Part shown: piece after piece, positions 8,387 through 15,320 of the stretch | Layout of the letters: each line of letters starts with the position of its first letter | Position numbering within the stretch: position 1 is the first letter of the stretch | Assembly (NCBI GenBank): GCA_035688265.1 | Contig: DASSNE010000018.1 | Coordinates: 1-28,582 of the forward strand | DNA: 28,582 nucleotides | Direction: 5' to 3' | DNA from: DASSBR01 sp035688265 | GTDB lineage: Bacteria > Pseudomonadota > Gammaproteobacteria > Natronospirales > DASSBR01 | Notes under the pieces: model-generated | What the model saw: the letters and a program-made list of their open reading frames with translations, nothing else | Database searches by the model: none | What the model was told of the DNA's origin: nothing | Position numbers and translations under genes: made by a program

Positions 8387-9109
8387 TCAACGTAAATCGC
8401 CCCATTGATACTGGACGACGGCGAGCGCCGCGACCGCGGCCGTTTCGGTACGCAGCACGCGCGGACCGAAGCGCATCGGCCGGAAGCCTTGTGCCAGCGC
8501 CGCGGCGCGTTCGGCCTCGGTCAAGCCGCCCTCGGCGCCGATCAGCAGGCGGATTCGCGTCGGCGGCGGTGCTGTCGGCAGGCTCGTGTCCGCCTCCGGG
8601 TCGAGCAGCAGTTGCAGTGCTGCATCGTCCGCCGCCAGCGCTTCGTCCAGCGCGACAGGCGCATGAACCGTCGGCAACCGGTTACGGCCGCACTGCTCGC
8701 AGGCACTGATCGCGACGCTTTCCCAATGCACGCGCTTCTTTTCGGCGCCGGCGGCGTCGAGGCGCATCACGCTGCGTTCAGTAATGACCGGCACGACCGA
8801 CTCGACGCCCAGTTCCACCGCCTTCTGCACCACCAGGTCCATCTTCGCGCTCCGCGACAGAGCCTGCAGAAGCTCGATCCGCAGCGGCGGTCCCGTGTCC
8901 AGTTCGAGCGCCTCGTCGAGCCTCGCCACCGCCGGTTTGCAGCTCCCAAGGCGCGCCGAGAATGCACGCCCGCGACCGTCGAACAGGATCAGCGGCGCGC
9001 CTGGCGCAAGCCGCAGCACCTTGACCACGTGCCGCGCGGCGGCAGGATTCAGATCGACCGCCTGGCCGGGTGAGGTGGCGGCGGGTGCGTAGATTCGCGG
9101 GATGCGCAT
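8387..9109 (-). CDS. rsmE: 16S rRNA (uracil(1498)-N(3))-methyltransferase RsmE
   Basis: A SPOUT-class methyltransferase of 240 residues, the normal length for RsmE, which methylates N3 of U1498 in 16S rRNA using SAM. The N-terminal PUA-like part begins MRIPRIYAP and contains HVVKVLRLAPG and LFDGRGRAF. The C-terminal trefoil-knot part shows LLIGAEGGLTEAERAAA and then RFGPRVLRTETAAVAAL, the SAM-binding knot signature. The ATG at 9109 overlaps the bioA stop by one base (TGATG), so it is probably translationally coupled as the last gene of argE-bioA-rsmE. The stop lies 10 nt beyond the terminator of the convergent transcript. Confidence 0.95.
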   Translation of the reverse strand: MRIPRIYAPAATSPGQAVDLNPAAARHVVKVLRLAPGAPLILFDGRGRAFSARLGSCKPAVARLDEALELDTGPPLRIELLQALSRSAKMDLVVQKAVELGVESVVPVITERSVMRLDAAGAEKKRVHWESVAISACEQCGRNRLPTVHAPVALDEALAADDAALQLLLDPEADTSLPTAPPPTRIRLLIGAEGGLTEAERAAALAQGFRPMRFGPRVLRTETAAVAALAVVQYQWGDLR

Positions 9110-10461
9110 CAGTCCCGTGTCGCCACGTCGAGCGCTTCGGCGGCGACTCGCCCCAGCAGCGCGATCTCATCGTCGTTAATCACGTACGGCGGCATGAAGT
9201 ACATCACGTTGCCGAGCGGGCGCAGCAGCACGCCCCGCGTCAGCGCGTGCTGGTAGGCCTTGAGTCCGCGCCGCTCCTGCCACGGGTACGGCTTGCGCGC
9301 CGCCTTGTCCTTGACCATCTCGATCGCGACGATCATGCCGTGCTGGCGTACCTCGCCGACGTGCGGATGATCGGCCAGCGGCGCGGCCGCGGCGGCGAGC
9401 TTCTTTGCCTTGTCTCGATTGGCTTCGATCACGTTGTCTTCGGCGAAAATATCCAGCGTCGCCAGCGCGGCGCTGCAGCCGAGCGGGTTGCCGGTGTAGC
9501 TGTGCGAATGCAGAAACGCCCGCAGCGTCGCGTAATCGTCGTAAAACGCCGCGTAAATTTCGTCGGTCGTCAGCGTCACCGACAGCGGCAGGTAACCGCC
9601 GGTCAGCCCCTTCGACAGGCACATGAAGTCCGGCGCGATGCCGGCCTGCTCGCAGGCGAACAGTGTGCCGGTGCGGCCGAAGCCGACGGCGATTTCGTCA
9701 GCGATCAGGTGCACGCTGTGGCGGTCGCACGCCTCGCGCGCGAGCTTGAGATACACCGGGTGGTACATGCGCATGTTGCCTGCGCATTGCACCAGCGGCT
9801 CGAGAATCAGCGCCGCGATTTCGTCGTGGCGCTCCGCGAGCAGCGCCTCCAGCGCCGCGGCCTGTCGGCGCGAGTGCGTCTCCCAGTCGTCACCCGGTTC
9901 GCGTTCGAAGCAGTCGGGGCTGGGCACGGTGAGCGTTTCCATCAGCAGCGGTTTATAGGTTTCCTTGTACAGCGGCACGTTGCCGACCGCGAGGGCGCCG
10001 AGCGTTTCGCCGTGATAGCCGTTCTCCAGCGTGACGAACTTGGTCTTGTTCGGCTTGCCGCTGTTCAGCCAGTAGTGAAAGCTCATCTTGAGCGCGATCT
10101 CGATCGCCGACGAGCCATTGTCGGCGTAGAAGCAGTGGCCGAGCTTGCCGGGGGTGATCTCCGCCAACCGCTCCGATAACTCGATGACCGGCTCGTGCGA
10201 AAAGCCCGCCAGCATCACGTGCTCGATCTGCTCGGCCTGGCGGGCGATCGCGCCGCCGATGCGCGGGTTGGCGTGGCCGAACAGGTTCACCCACCAGGAA
10301 CTGACGACATCGAGGTAGCGGTTGCCGTCGAAATCCTCCAGCCACACGCCCTTGCCGCGCCGCATCGGAATGACCGGCAGCCATTCGTGATCCTTCATTT
10401 GCGTGCAGGGGTGCCACAGGGCGCGAAGGTCGCGCTTCATCAGCGCAGCATTGTTACTCAT
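9109..10461 (-). CDS. bioA: Adenosylmethionine-8-amino-7-oxononanoate aminotransferase BioA
   Basis: A PLP-dependent class III aminotransferase of 450 residues that converts KAPA to DAPA in biotin synthesis, using SAM as amino donor. Visible motifs are LWHPCTQMKDH near the N-terminus, the SSWWVNLFGHANP substrate-site motif with the Trp pair typical of BioA, NGSSAIEIALKM, the ADEIAVGFGRTG aspartate region, and the PLP lysine Lys284 in CLSKGLTGGYLPLS. I chose ATG 10461, which overlaps the argE stop (ATGA). The in-frame TTG at 10470 and ATG at 10440 are alternatives. No other biotin gene is visible in the window, so biotin genes appear dispersed. Confidence 0.95.
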   Translation of the reverse strand: MSNNAALMKRDLRALWHPCTQMKDHEWLPVIPMRRGKGVWLEDFDGNRYLDVVSSWWVNLFGHANPRIGGAIARQAEQIEHVMLAGFSHEPVIELSERLAEITPGKLGHCFYADNGSSAIEIALKMSFHYWLNSGKPNKTKFVTLENGYHGETLGALAVGNVPLYKETYKPLLMETLTVPSPDCFEREPGDDWETHSRRQAAALEALLAERHDEIAALILEPLVQCAGNMRMYHPVYLKLAREACDRHSVHLIADEIAVGFGRTGTLFACEQAGIAPDFMCLSKGLTGGYLPLSVTLTTDEIYAAFYDDYATLRAFLHSHSYTGNPLGCSAALATLDIFAEDNVIEANRDKAKKLAAAAAPLADHPHVGEVRQHGMIVAIEMVKDKAARKPYPWQERRGLKAYQHALTRGVLLRPLGNVMYFMPPYVINDDEIALLGRVAAEALDVATRD

Positions 10462-11615
10462 TTCAAGCAAAATTCTTCGATCAGTCGTTTAAAGGTATTG
10501 CGTGCCGGCTCGATCATGTCCAGCCCCAGGTATTCGTCCGGCTGGTGCGCCTGGGCGATGTCGCCGGGGCCGAGCACGATCGTGTCGAGTCCGAGTTCGC
10601 GAAAGAAGGGCGCTTCCGTGCCGAACGAGACGGCCTCCGATTCCGCTCCGGTCAGCCGTTCCGCCGCCGCCACCAGCGCCGATTCCGCCGGCGTTTCCAT
10701 GGCATCAATGCCTTCGAACAGTCGCCGGAATTCGAGTCGGAATGGCGTGCCGGCCAGCGCATCGCGGCAGCGCTGCTGGAATGCTTCGCGTACCGCATCC
10801 GTCGTCATGCCCGGCAGCGTGCGAAGGTCAATGTGCAACTCGCACTCGCCGCAAATGCGGTTCGGATTGTCGCCGCCGCGAATCGCGCCGAAGTTCAATG
10901 TCGGCAGCGGCACCGCGAAATGCTCGTCGCGGTGCGCCTGCTGCATCGCGGTGCGGTAATCGAGCAGCGCCGCGATGATCGCATGCATCCCTTCCACCGC
11001 GTTGGCGCCAAGGGCAGGGTCGCTCGAATGCCCGCTCTGGCCGAGCACGCGAATGCTCTCCATCAGGATGCCCTTGTGCATCCGGACCGGCCGCATGCGC
11101 GTCGGCTCGCCGATGACCACGCGGCTCACGCCGGGCAGCCCGGATCCGGCCAGCGCGCGCCCGCCGAACATATCGCTTTCTTCGTCGGCCGTCGCGACCA
11201 GCACCAGCGGCCGCCGGAATGCAGCGGCATCAAATTGTGTAGCTGCTTCCAGCGCAAACGCGAAGAAAGATTTCATGTCGGCGCTGCCGAGGCCGTACAG
11301 GCGATCGTCGGCCGCGCGCAGCTTGAACGGGTCGCTGCTCCACAGCGCTTTGTCGTACGGTACGGTATCGGTATGGCCGGCAAGGGCGAGGCCACCGTCG
11401 CCACGGCCAAGCGAGGCGATCAGGTTGACTTTGCCGGGAGCCGCGTCGAGTTTCTGCAACTCCACGCGAAAGCCCGCGTCCTCGCACCAGTTCGCGAGCA
11501 GATCGGCCACCGGCCGGTTGCTCATGTCGAATTCGGGGGACACGCTGCTGACTGACGGAGTCGCGATCAGTGCGCGAATCATCTCGATCAGCGGGGGGAT
11601 GGGTCGGTGTGACAT
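10458..11615 (-). CDS. argE: Acetylornithine deacetylase ArgE
   Basis: An M20-family metallohydrolase of 385 residues that removes acetate from N2-acetylornithine in arginine synthesis. The di-zinc motifs are visible: LALAGHTDTVP (His/Asp), GSADMKSFFA (Asp), ATADEESDMFGG (Glu pair), and the C-terminal AQAHQPDEY (His). The dimerisation segment with the ESIRVLGQSGHSSDP region lies in the middle. It is first in a minus-strand operon with bioA and rsmE, divergent from ampD. There is no clear Shine-Dalgarno before the ATG. A perfect TATAAT on the minus strand ends only 9 nt upstream of it, so the mRNA may be nearly leaderless. A start at Met12 (MIRALIATPS) is possible. Confidence 0.94.
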   Translation of the reverse strand: MSHRPIPPLIEMIRALIATPSVSSVSPEFDMSNRPVADLLANWCEDAGFRVELQKLDAAPGKVNLIASLGRGDGGLALAGHTDTVPYDKALWSSDPFKLRAADDRLYGLGSADMKSFFAFALEAATQFDAAAFRRPLVLVATADEESDMFGGRALAGSGLPGVSRVVIGEPTRMRPVRMHKGILMESIRVLGQSGHSSDPALGANAVEGMHAIIAALLDYRTAMQQAHRDEHFAVPLPTLNFGAIRGGDNPNRICGECELHIDLRTLPGMTTDAVREAFQQRCRDALAGTPFRLEFRRLFEGIDAMETPAESALVAAAERLTGAESEAVSFGTEAPFFRELGLDTIVLGPGDIAQAHQPDEYLGLDMIEPARNTFKRLIEEFCLK

Positions 11616-11624
11616 GGCGCGTGC

Positions 11625-11632
11625 ATTATACT
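11625..11632. promoter_or_regulatory. Overlapping divergent -10 elements of argE and ampD
   Basis: The minus strand reads TATAAT at 11630-11625 in front of argE. The plus strand reads TATACT at 11627-11632 in front of ampD. The two -10-like hexamers overlap, so RNA polymerase could bind in only one direction at a time. Neither has an obvious -35 box at the right distance. Confidence 0.45.
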
Positions 11633-11680
11633 CGGCGGGGGTCGACGCTCGTTCAGGTTGTCGCGAAGGATCTTAATGAG

Positions 11681-12244
11681 ATGAATCTTGAAAATGGCAT
11701 CGTGACGGATGCGCGGCAGGTCCCTTCGCCGAACTGCGATGCGCGGCCGGCGGATGGGCAGATCAACCTGCTCGTTATCCACGGCATCTCGTTGCCGCCG
11801 GGCGAGTTCGGCGGCCCGCATATCCATGAATTGTTTACTAACAACCTCGATCCCGGTGCGCATCCCTACTTTGCTGAAATCAACGACCTGCGCGTCTCGT
11901 CGCATCTGTTGATCCGCCGCGACGGCGAACTGGTGCAGTTCGTCAACCTGAACGACCGTGCCTGGCACGCGGGCGTGTCCCGCTTCGACGGCCGCAGCGC
12001 GTGCAACGATTTCTCCATCGGCATCGAGCTTGAAGGGACTGACGATCTACCTTACACCGATGCGCAATATGATCGATTGGCGGAAACGGCGCGCGCCATC
12101 ATGCGCGAGTGGCCCGCGATCGAGCGCAACCGGATTTGCGGGCACAGCGACATCGCTCCCGGGCGCAAGACCGATCCGGGCCCCGCATTCGATTGGCCGC
12201 GGTTTCGGGCGCTGCTTGAGGAATGCCATGCCGAAATGGATTAA
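11681..12244 (+). CDS. ampD: 1,6-anhydro-N-acetylmuramyl-L-alanine amidase AmpD
   Basis: A zinc amidase (amidase_2 family) of 187 residues, the usual AmpD length. It cleaves the stem peptide from anhydro-muropeptides in cytoplasmic peptidoglycan recycling, and in many gammaproteobacteria this keeps AmpR-controlled beta-lactamase silent. Zinc ligands are visible as His in LLVIHGISLPPGEF and as His and Asp in ICGHSDIAPGRKTDPG, with the catalytic Glu in SIGIELEG. ATG 11681 was chosen because the protein then starts as AmpD normally does, with GAAGGA upstream at 11664-11669. There is no signal peptide, consistent with cytoplasmic action. Its 3' end overlaps btuF by 17 nt, suggesting coupled translation. 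Confidence 0.95.
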   Translation: MNLENGIVTDARQVPSPNCDARPADGQINLLVIHGISLPPGEFGGPHIHELFTNNLDPGAHPYFAEINDLRVSSHLLIRRDGELVQFVNLNDRAWHAGVSRFDGRSACNDFSIGIELEGTDDLPYTDAQYDRLAETARAIMREWPAIERNRICGHSDIAPGRKTDPGPAFDWPRFRALLEECHAEMD

Positions 12245-13058
12245 ATTCATCGCGGCCGTCGCCTTGGCAGCAGGCTCATCTGTGGCCACCGCCGCGCCGG
12301 CGCATCGCATCGTCAGCCTGTCGCCCGGCCTGACCGAACTCGCCTATGCGGCCGGTGCCGGCCGCTATGTCGTCGGCACGACCGCCTACACCGATTATCC
12401 GGCCGCGGCGACGAAGCTGCCGCAAGTCGGCGATGCATTCCACATCGATGTCGAGCGGCTGGTCGCGCTCAAGCCGGACCTGGTGCTGGCGTGGGCGAGC
12501 GCCGACCCACCGGCGCTGCTGGGGCGGCTGAAGAGCCTTGGCTTTAAAATCGCGGTGTTCAAGCCGCGCACGCTCGACGACATTGCCGCGAACTTGCGCC
12601 GCATCGGCAGGCTCGCCGGTACCAGCACGGAAGCCGACAAGGCAGCGGCCGCGTTTGAGCAGGGGCTGAAGCAATTGCGCCAACGCTATTCGAACCGCAA
12701 GCCCGTCCAGGTGTTCTACGAGATTTCCGCGCACCCGCTCTACACCGTGAACGGCGAACAGATTATCAGCCAGGGCATCAAGCTGTGTGGCGGCCGGAAC
12801 ATTTTCCGCGACCTGCCGACGTTGGCCGCGCCGGTTGCCGTCGCCGCCGTCATCGCGCGCAACCCGCAGGCAATCATCACCGGCGGCAGCGATGCGGAAG
12901 CACGTCATCGGCTGCAGGCGTGGCGGCAGTGGTCGGACCTCGCGGCCGTTCAGAAAGATGCTTTGTTCAGCGTGCCGGCGGATCTGGTCGTACGTGCAAC
13001 GCCGCGCCTGTTGCAGGGCCTCAAGAAAATCTGTCGCGACCTCGACTCCGTGCGATGA
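12228..13058 (+). CDS. btuF: Cobalamin-binding periplasmic protein BtuF
   Basis: A 276-residue class III periplasmic binding protein with an export signal (MPKWIKFIAAVALAAG, cleavage near ATA-APA). The mature part opens with RIVSLSPGLTELAYAAG and contains the conserved DYPAAATKLPQVG region and the VERLVALKPDLVLAWAS motif, both characteristic of BtuF, which binds vitamin B12 and hands it to BtuCD. ATG 12228 has GAGGA about 6 nt upstream and lies inside the ampD end. The next gene starts at this gene's stop codon (ATGA). The convergent btuB operon under a B12 riboswitch supports the role. No btuC or btuD is visible in the window. Confidence 0.92.
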   Translation: MPKWIKFIAAVALAAGSSVATAAPAHRIVSLSPGLTELAYAAGAGRYVVGTTAYTDYPAAATKLPQVGDAFHIDVERLVALKPDLVLAWASADPPALLGRLKSLGFKIAVFKPRTLDDIAANLRRIGRLAGTSTEADKAAAAFEQGLKQLRQRYSNRKPVQVFYEISAHPLYTVNGEQIISQGIKLCGGRNIFRDLPTLAAPVAVAAVIARNPQAIITGGSDAEARHRLQAWRQWSDLAAVQKDALFSVPADLVVRATPRLLQGLKKICRDLDSVR

Positions 13059-13858
13059 GCGATTACCCGCAACGGATCGTCTGCCTGACGGAAGAGCCGA
13101 CCGAGATCCTCTACCTGCTGGGCGAGGATTGGCGCATCGTCGGCATTTCAGGTTTTACCGTCCGCCCGCCCGAAGCACGCAAGCAGAAGCCGAAAGTCTC
13201 CGCGTTCACCAGTGCGAAAATCGACAGGATTCTGGCGCTTGACCCCGATCTCGCGGTCGGCTTTTCGGATATGCAGGCGGACATCGCGGCGGAACTGATC
13301 CGTCATGGTATCGAAGTGCACATCTTCAATCAGCGCACCGTTGCGGAAATTCTGTGCATGATCTGCACCCTCAGCGGCATGATCGGCTGTCAGGAAAAGG
13401 CGGCGACGCTGTGCGCGCGGCTGGAGAAGAATCTTGAAGTGGCTCGCACGGCAGCGGCGCAACTGGCGCGCAGGCCGAAAGTCTATTTCGAGGAATGGGA
13501 CGACCCGCAGATCAGCTGCATCCGCTGGGTGTCGGAGCTGATCGGCATCGCCGGCGGCGACGACATTTTTCCGGAACGTGCACGCGAGCCTTTGGGCAAA
13601 AACCGCATCGTCGCCGATCCCGGCGAAGTCGTCGTCCGCGCGCCCGACATCATCATCGGCTCGTGGTGCGGCAAGAAATTCCGCCCGGAGAAAGTCGCGT
13701 CACGACCGGGATGGGATGCGATTCCGGCTGTCCGCACCGGCGCATTGCACGAAATCAAGTCATCGATCATTCTGCAGCCGGGCCCGGCGGCGCTGACCGA
13801 CGGGCTTGACGCGCTGAGGGCGATTATCAATGGATGGGCAAAGGCAACCTCAATCTGA
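13055..13858 (+). CDS. BtuF-like cobalamin-binding protein without a signal peptide
   Basis: A 267-residue protein of the same periplasmic-binding-protein superfamily. It starts directly with the mature fold (MSDYPQRIVCLTEEPTEILY) and has no signal sequence. Conserved segments include KIDRILALDPDLAVGFSDM, YFEEWDDPQISCIRWVSEL and APDIIIGSWCGKKF. Similar leaderless cobalamin-binding homologues occur in many proteobacteria; their role is not settled. A cytoplasmic location is expected. Its ATG overlaps the btuF stop by 4 nt and there is no clear ribosome binding site, so translational coupling with btuF is likely. Its last 9 nt overlap the convergent thrB end. It is clearly paralogous in fold to BtuF, but too divergent to be a recent duplicate. 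Confidence 0.85.
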   Translation: MSDYPQRIVCLTEEPTEILYLLGEDWRIVGISGFTVRPPEARKQKPKVSAFTSAKIDRILALDPDLAVGFSDMQADIAAELIRHGIEVHIFNQRTVAEILCMICTLSGMIGCQEKAATLCARLEKNLEVARTAAAQLARRPKVYFEEWDDPQISCIRWVSELIGIAGGDDIFPERAREPLGKNRIVADPGEVVVRAPDIIIGSWCGKKFRPEKVASRPGWDAIPAVRTGALHEIKSSIILQPGPAALTDGLDALRAIINGWAKATSI

Positions 13859-14767
13859 TATTTCCGCTCGCGGTCCGGCAACTGGCGACAGATAGATATC
13901 GCTGTCCAGGCCAGTGTCTGCCAATGCGGCCTGCATCAGCGGCGCGACATGGGCGGCGGTGGTGTTATCGGCAAACCAGGCGAACATGCTTGGCCCGGCG
14001 CCGGAGATGCCTGCGCCCAATGCGCCGGCGCCCACGGCCGCTTTGCGAACGGCGTCGAAACCGGGAATCAGCGCCACGCGTCGCGGCTCCACCAGTACAT
14101 CCTTGAAGCCGGCGCGCACCAGTTCTGGATCGCCGCGCGCGCAGCCGGTCAAGAACAGTGCGAGATGCGCGCTCTGCCGGGTGATGTCGGCCAGCGGCCA
14201 TGGGTCGCGCAGCACCTCGCGCGCGGCGCGCGTTTCGATCCCGCAGTGCGGATGAATCAGGACGCAATGCCATTCTGCCGGCACCGCCAGCGGCACCAGC
14301 CGCTCGGGCGTCGTCAGCACCAGGCCGCCGAGCAGCATCGGGCCGACGTTGTCGCCATTGCGCGCGCCGGTGACGACGGCCTCGCCGTCGAGCGCAAACG
14401 GGTAGAGGGCTTCCCGCGACAGCGGCGCATCCAGCAGCGCATTGGCCGCGACCAGCGCAGCGACACACGATGCGGCCGAGCCGCCCATGCCGGAGCCGAG
14501 CGGGATGCCCTTGTGCAGCTCGATCGCGAAGCCGTATGGCAACTTGAGAGCGTCGCGGAGCGCGATCAGCGCGCGGCCGGCGGTATTGTGCATCGGGTCG
14601 CGCGGCAGATCGGTGACGACGCCGTCGATGACGTCGATGCGGACTTGCGCCTGATCGATACGGCGCACAGTGGCGCGGTCGCCGGGACCGGCGATGCTGT
14701 GACCGAGGATGTCGAAGCCGACGCTGACGTTGCCGACACCGGCCGGCGCAAAAGCTTCAGCTTCCAC
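13850..14767 (-). CDS. thrB: Homoserine kinase ThrB (GHMP family)
   Basis: A GHMP kinase of about 305 residues that phosphorylates L-homoserine with ATP in threonine synthesis. The N-terminal FAPAGVGNVSVGFDILGHSI matches the ThrB signature, PLGSGMGGSAASCVAAL is the ATP-binding loop, and GAGISGAGPSMFAWF is the third GHMP motif. The start is uncertain. GTG 14767 (overlapping the previous gene's stop by 11 nt, and giving the usual short N-terminus) was preferred over the upstream in-frame GTG 14800; neither has a strong ribosome binding site. It is the last gene of btuB - adenosyltransferase - thrB, so it may share control by the B12 riboswitch. L-threonine kinase (PduX) is a related alternative, but the N-terminus fits ThrB better. 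Confidence 0.9.
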   Translation of the reverse strand: MEAEAFAPAGVGNVSVGFDILGHSIAGPGDRATVRRIDQAQVRIDVIDGVVTDLPRDPMHNTAGRALIALRDALKLPYGFAIELHKGIPLGSGMGGSAASCVAALVAANALLDAPLSREALYPFALDGEAVVTGARNGDNVGPMLLGGLVLTTPERLVPLAVPAEWHCVLIHPHCGIETRAAREVLRDPWPLADITRQSAHLALFLTGCARGDPELVRAGFKDVLVEPRRVALIPGFDAVRKAAVGAGALGAGISGAGPSMFAWFADNTTAAHVAPLMQAALADTGLDSDIYLSPVAGPRAEISD

Positions 14768-15314
14768 GCACGCGGTGGCTCTGCCACAACACTTCGCCAC
14801 CGCCCTCGTGGCGCGCGAGCACGCGTCCGATTACGAACAGCAGGTCGGACAGTCGGTTGAGGTAATGCAGCGCGTCCGGGTTGATCTGCTCCTCGCGCGC
14901 GAGCGTCCAGCAGCGCCGTTCCGCGCGGCGGGCGACAGTGCGGGCGAGATGGCAGGCGGCCGCAGCCGGTCCGCCGCCGGGCAGGATGAATTCCTTGAGG
15001 CGCGGCAGGTCGGCATTGAAGCTGTCGAGCGCTTCTTCGAGCGCGGTGACATCCTCGGCCGTGATCGCCTGATGCCCCGGAATGCACAACTCGCCGCCGA
15101 GGTCGAACAGCTTGTGCTGCACCCGGGTGAGGCAGGCCGCGATCGGCTCCGGGATGTCCGCCGCAAGCACCATGCCGATCACGCTGTTCAGTTCGTCGGT
15201 GGTGCCATAGGCCTCGACGCGCGCGCTGTCTTTTGCGACACGGGTGCCGTCACCGAGGCCGGTGGTGCCGTCGTCGCCGGTGCGGGTGTAAATTTTGCTC
15301 AGTCGGTTGCCCAT
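14757..15314 (-). CDS. pduO: PduO-type cob(I)alamin adenosyltransferase
   Basis: A corrinoid adenosyltransferase of 185 residues that transfers the adenosyl group of ATP to cob(I)alamin, making coenzyme B12 in the cytoplasm. The family signatures are clear: IYTRTGDDGTTGLGDG (ATP-binding N-terminus), EAYGTTDELNSVIG, EFILPGGGPAAA, the ARTVARRAERRC arginine motif, and LNRLSDLLFVIGRVLA. The length is normal for PduO/MMAB types and unlike CobA/BtuR. It begins 6 nt after the btuB stop, so it is almost certainly in the riboswitch-controlled btuB operon, and it overlaps thrB downstream. It couples B12 import to cofactor activation. Confidence 0.94.
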   Translation of the reverse strand: MGNRLSKIYTRTGDDGTTGLGDGTRVAKDSARVEAYGTTDELNSVIGMVLAADIPEPIAACLTRVQHKLFDLGGELCIPGHQAITAEDVTALEEALDSFNADLPRLKEFILPGGGPAAAACHLARTVARRAERRCWTLAREEQINPDALHYLNRLSDLLFVIGRVLARHEGGGEVLWQSHRVRGS

Positions 15315-15320
15315 CGCGCC

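Noticed and set aside
9070..10179. 369-codon open frame on the + strand opposite bioA
   Set aside because: bioA is unambiguous by its PLP lysine and Trp motif. The antisense frame is a GC-driven shadow.
13850..14767. L-threonine kinase PduX rather than homoserine kinase
   Set aside because: The B12 context made PduX worth considering, but the N-terminal and glycine-loop motifs fit ThrB, and the PduX-type N-terminus is absent.
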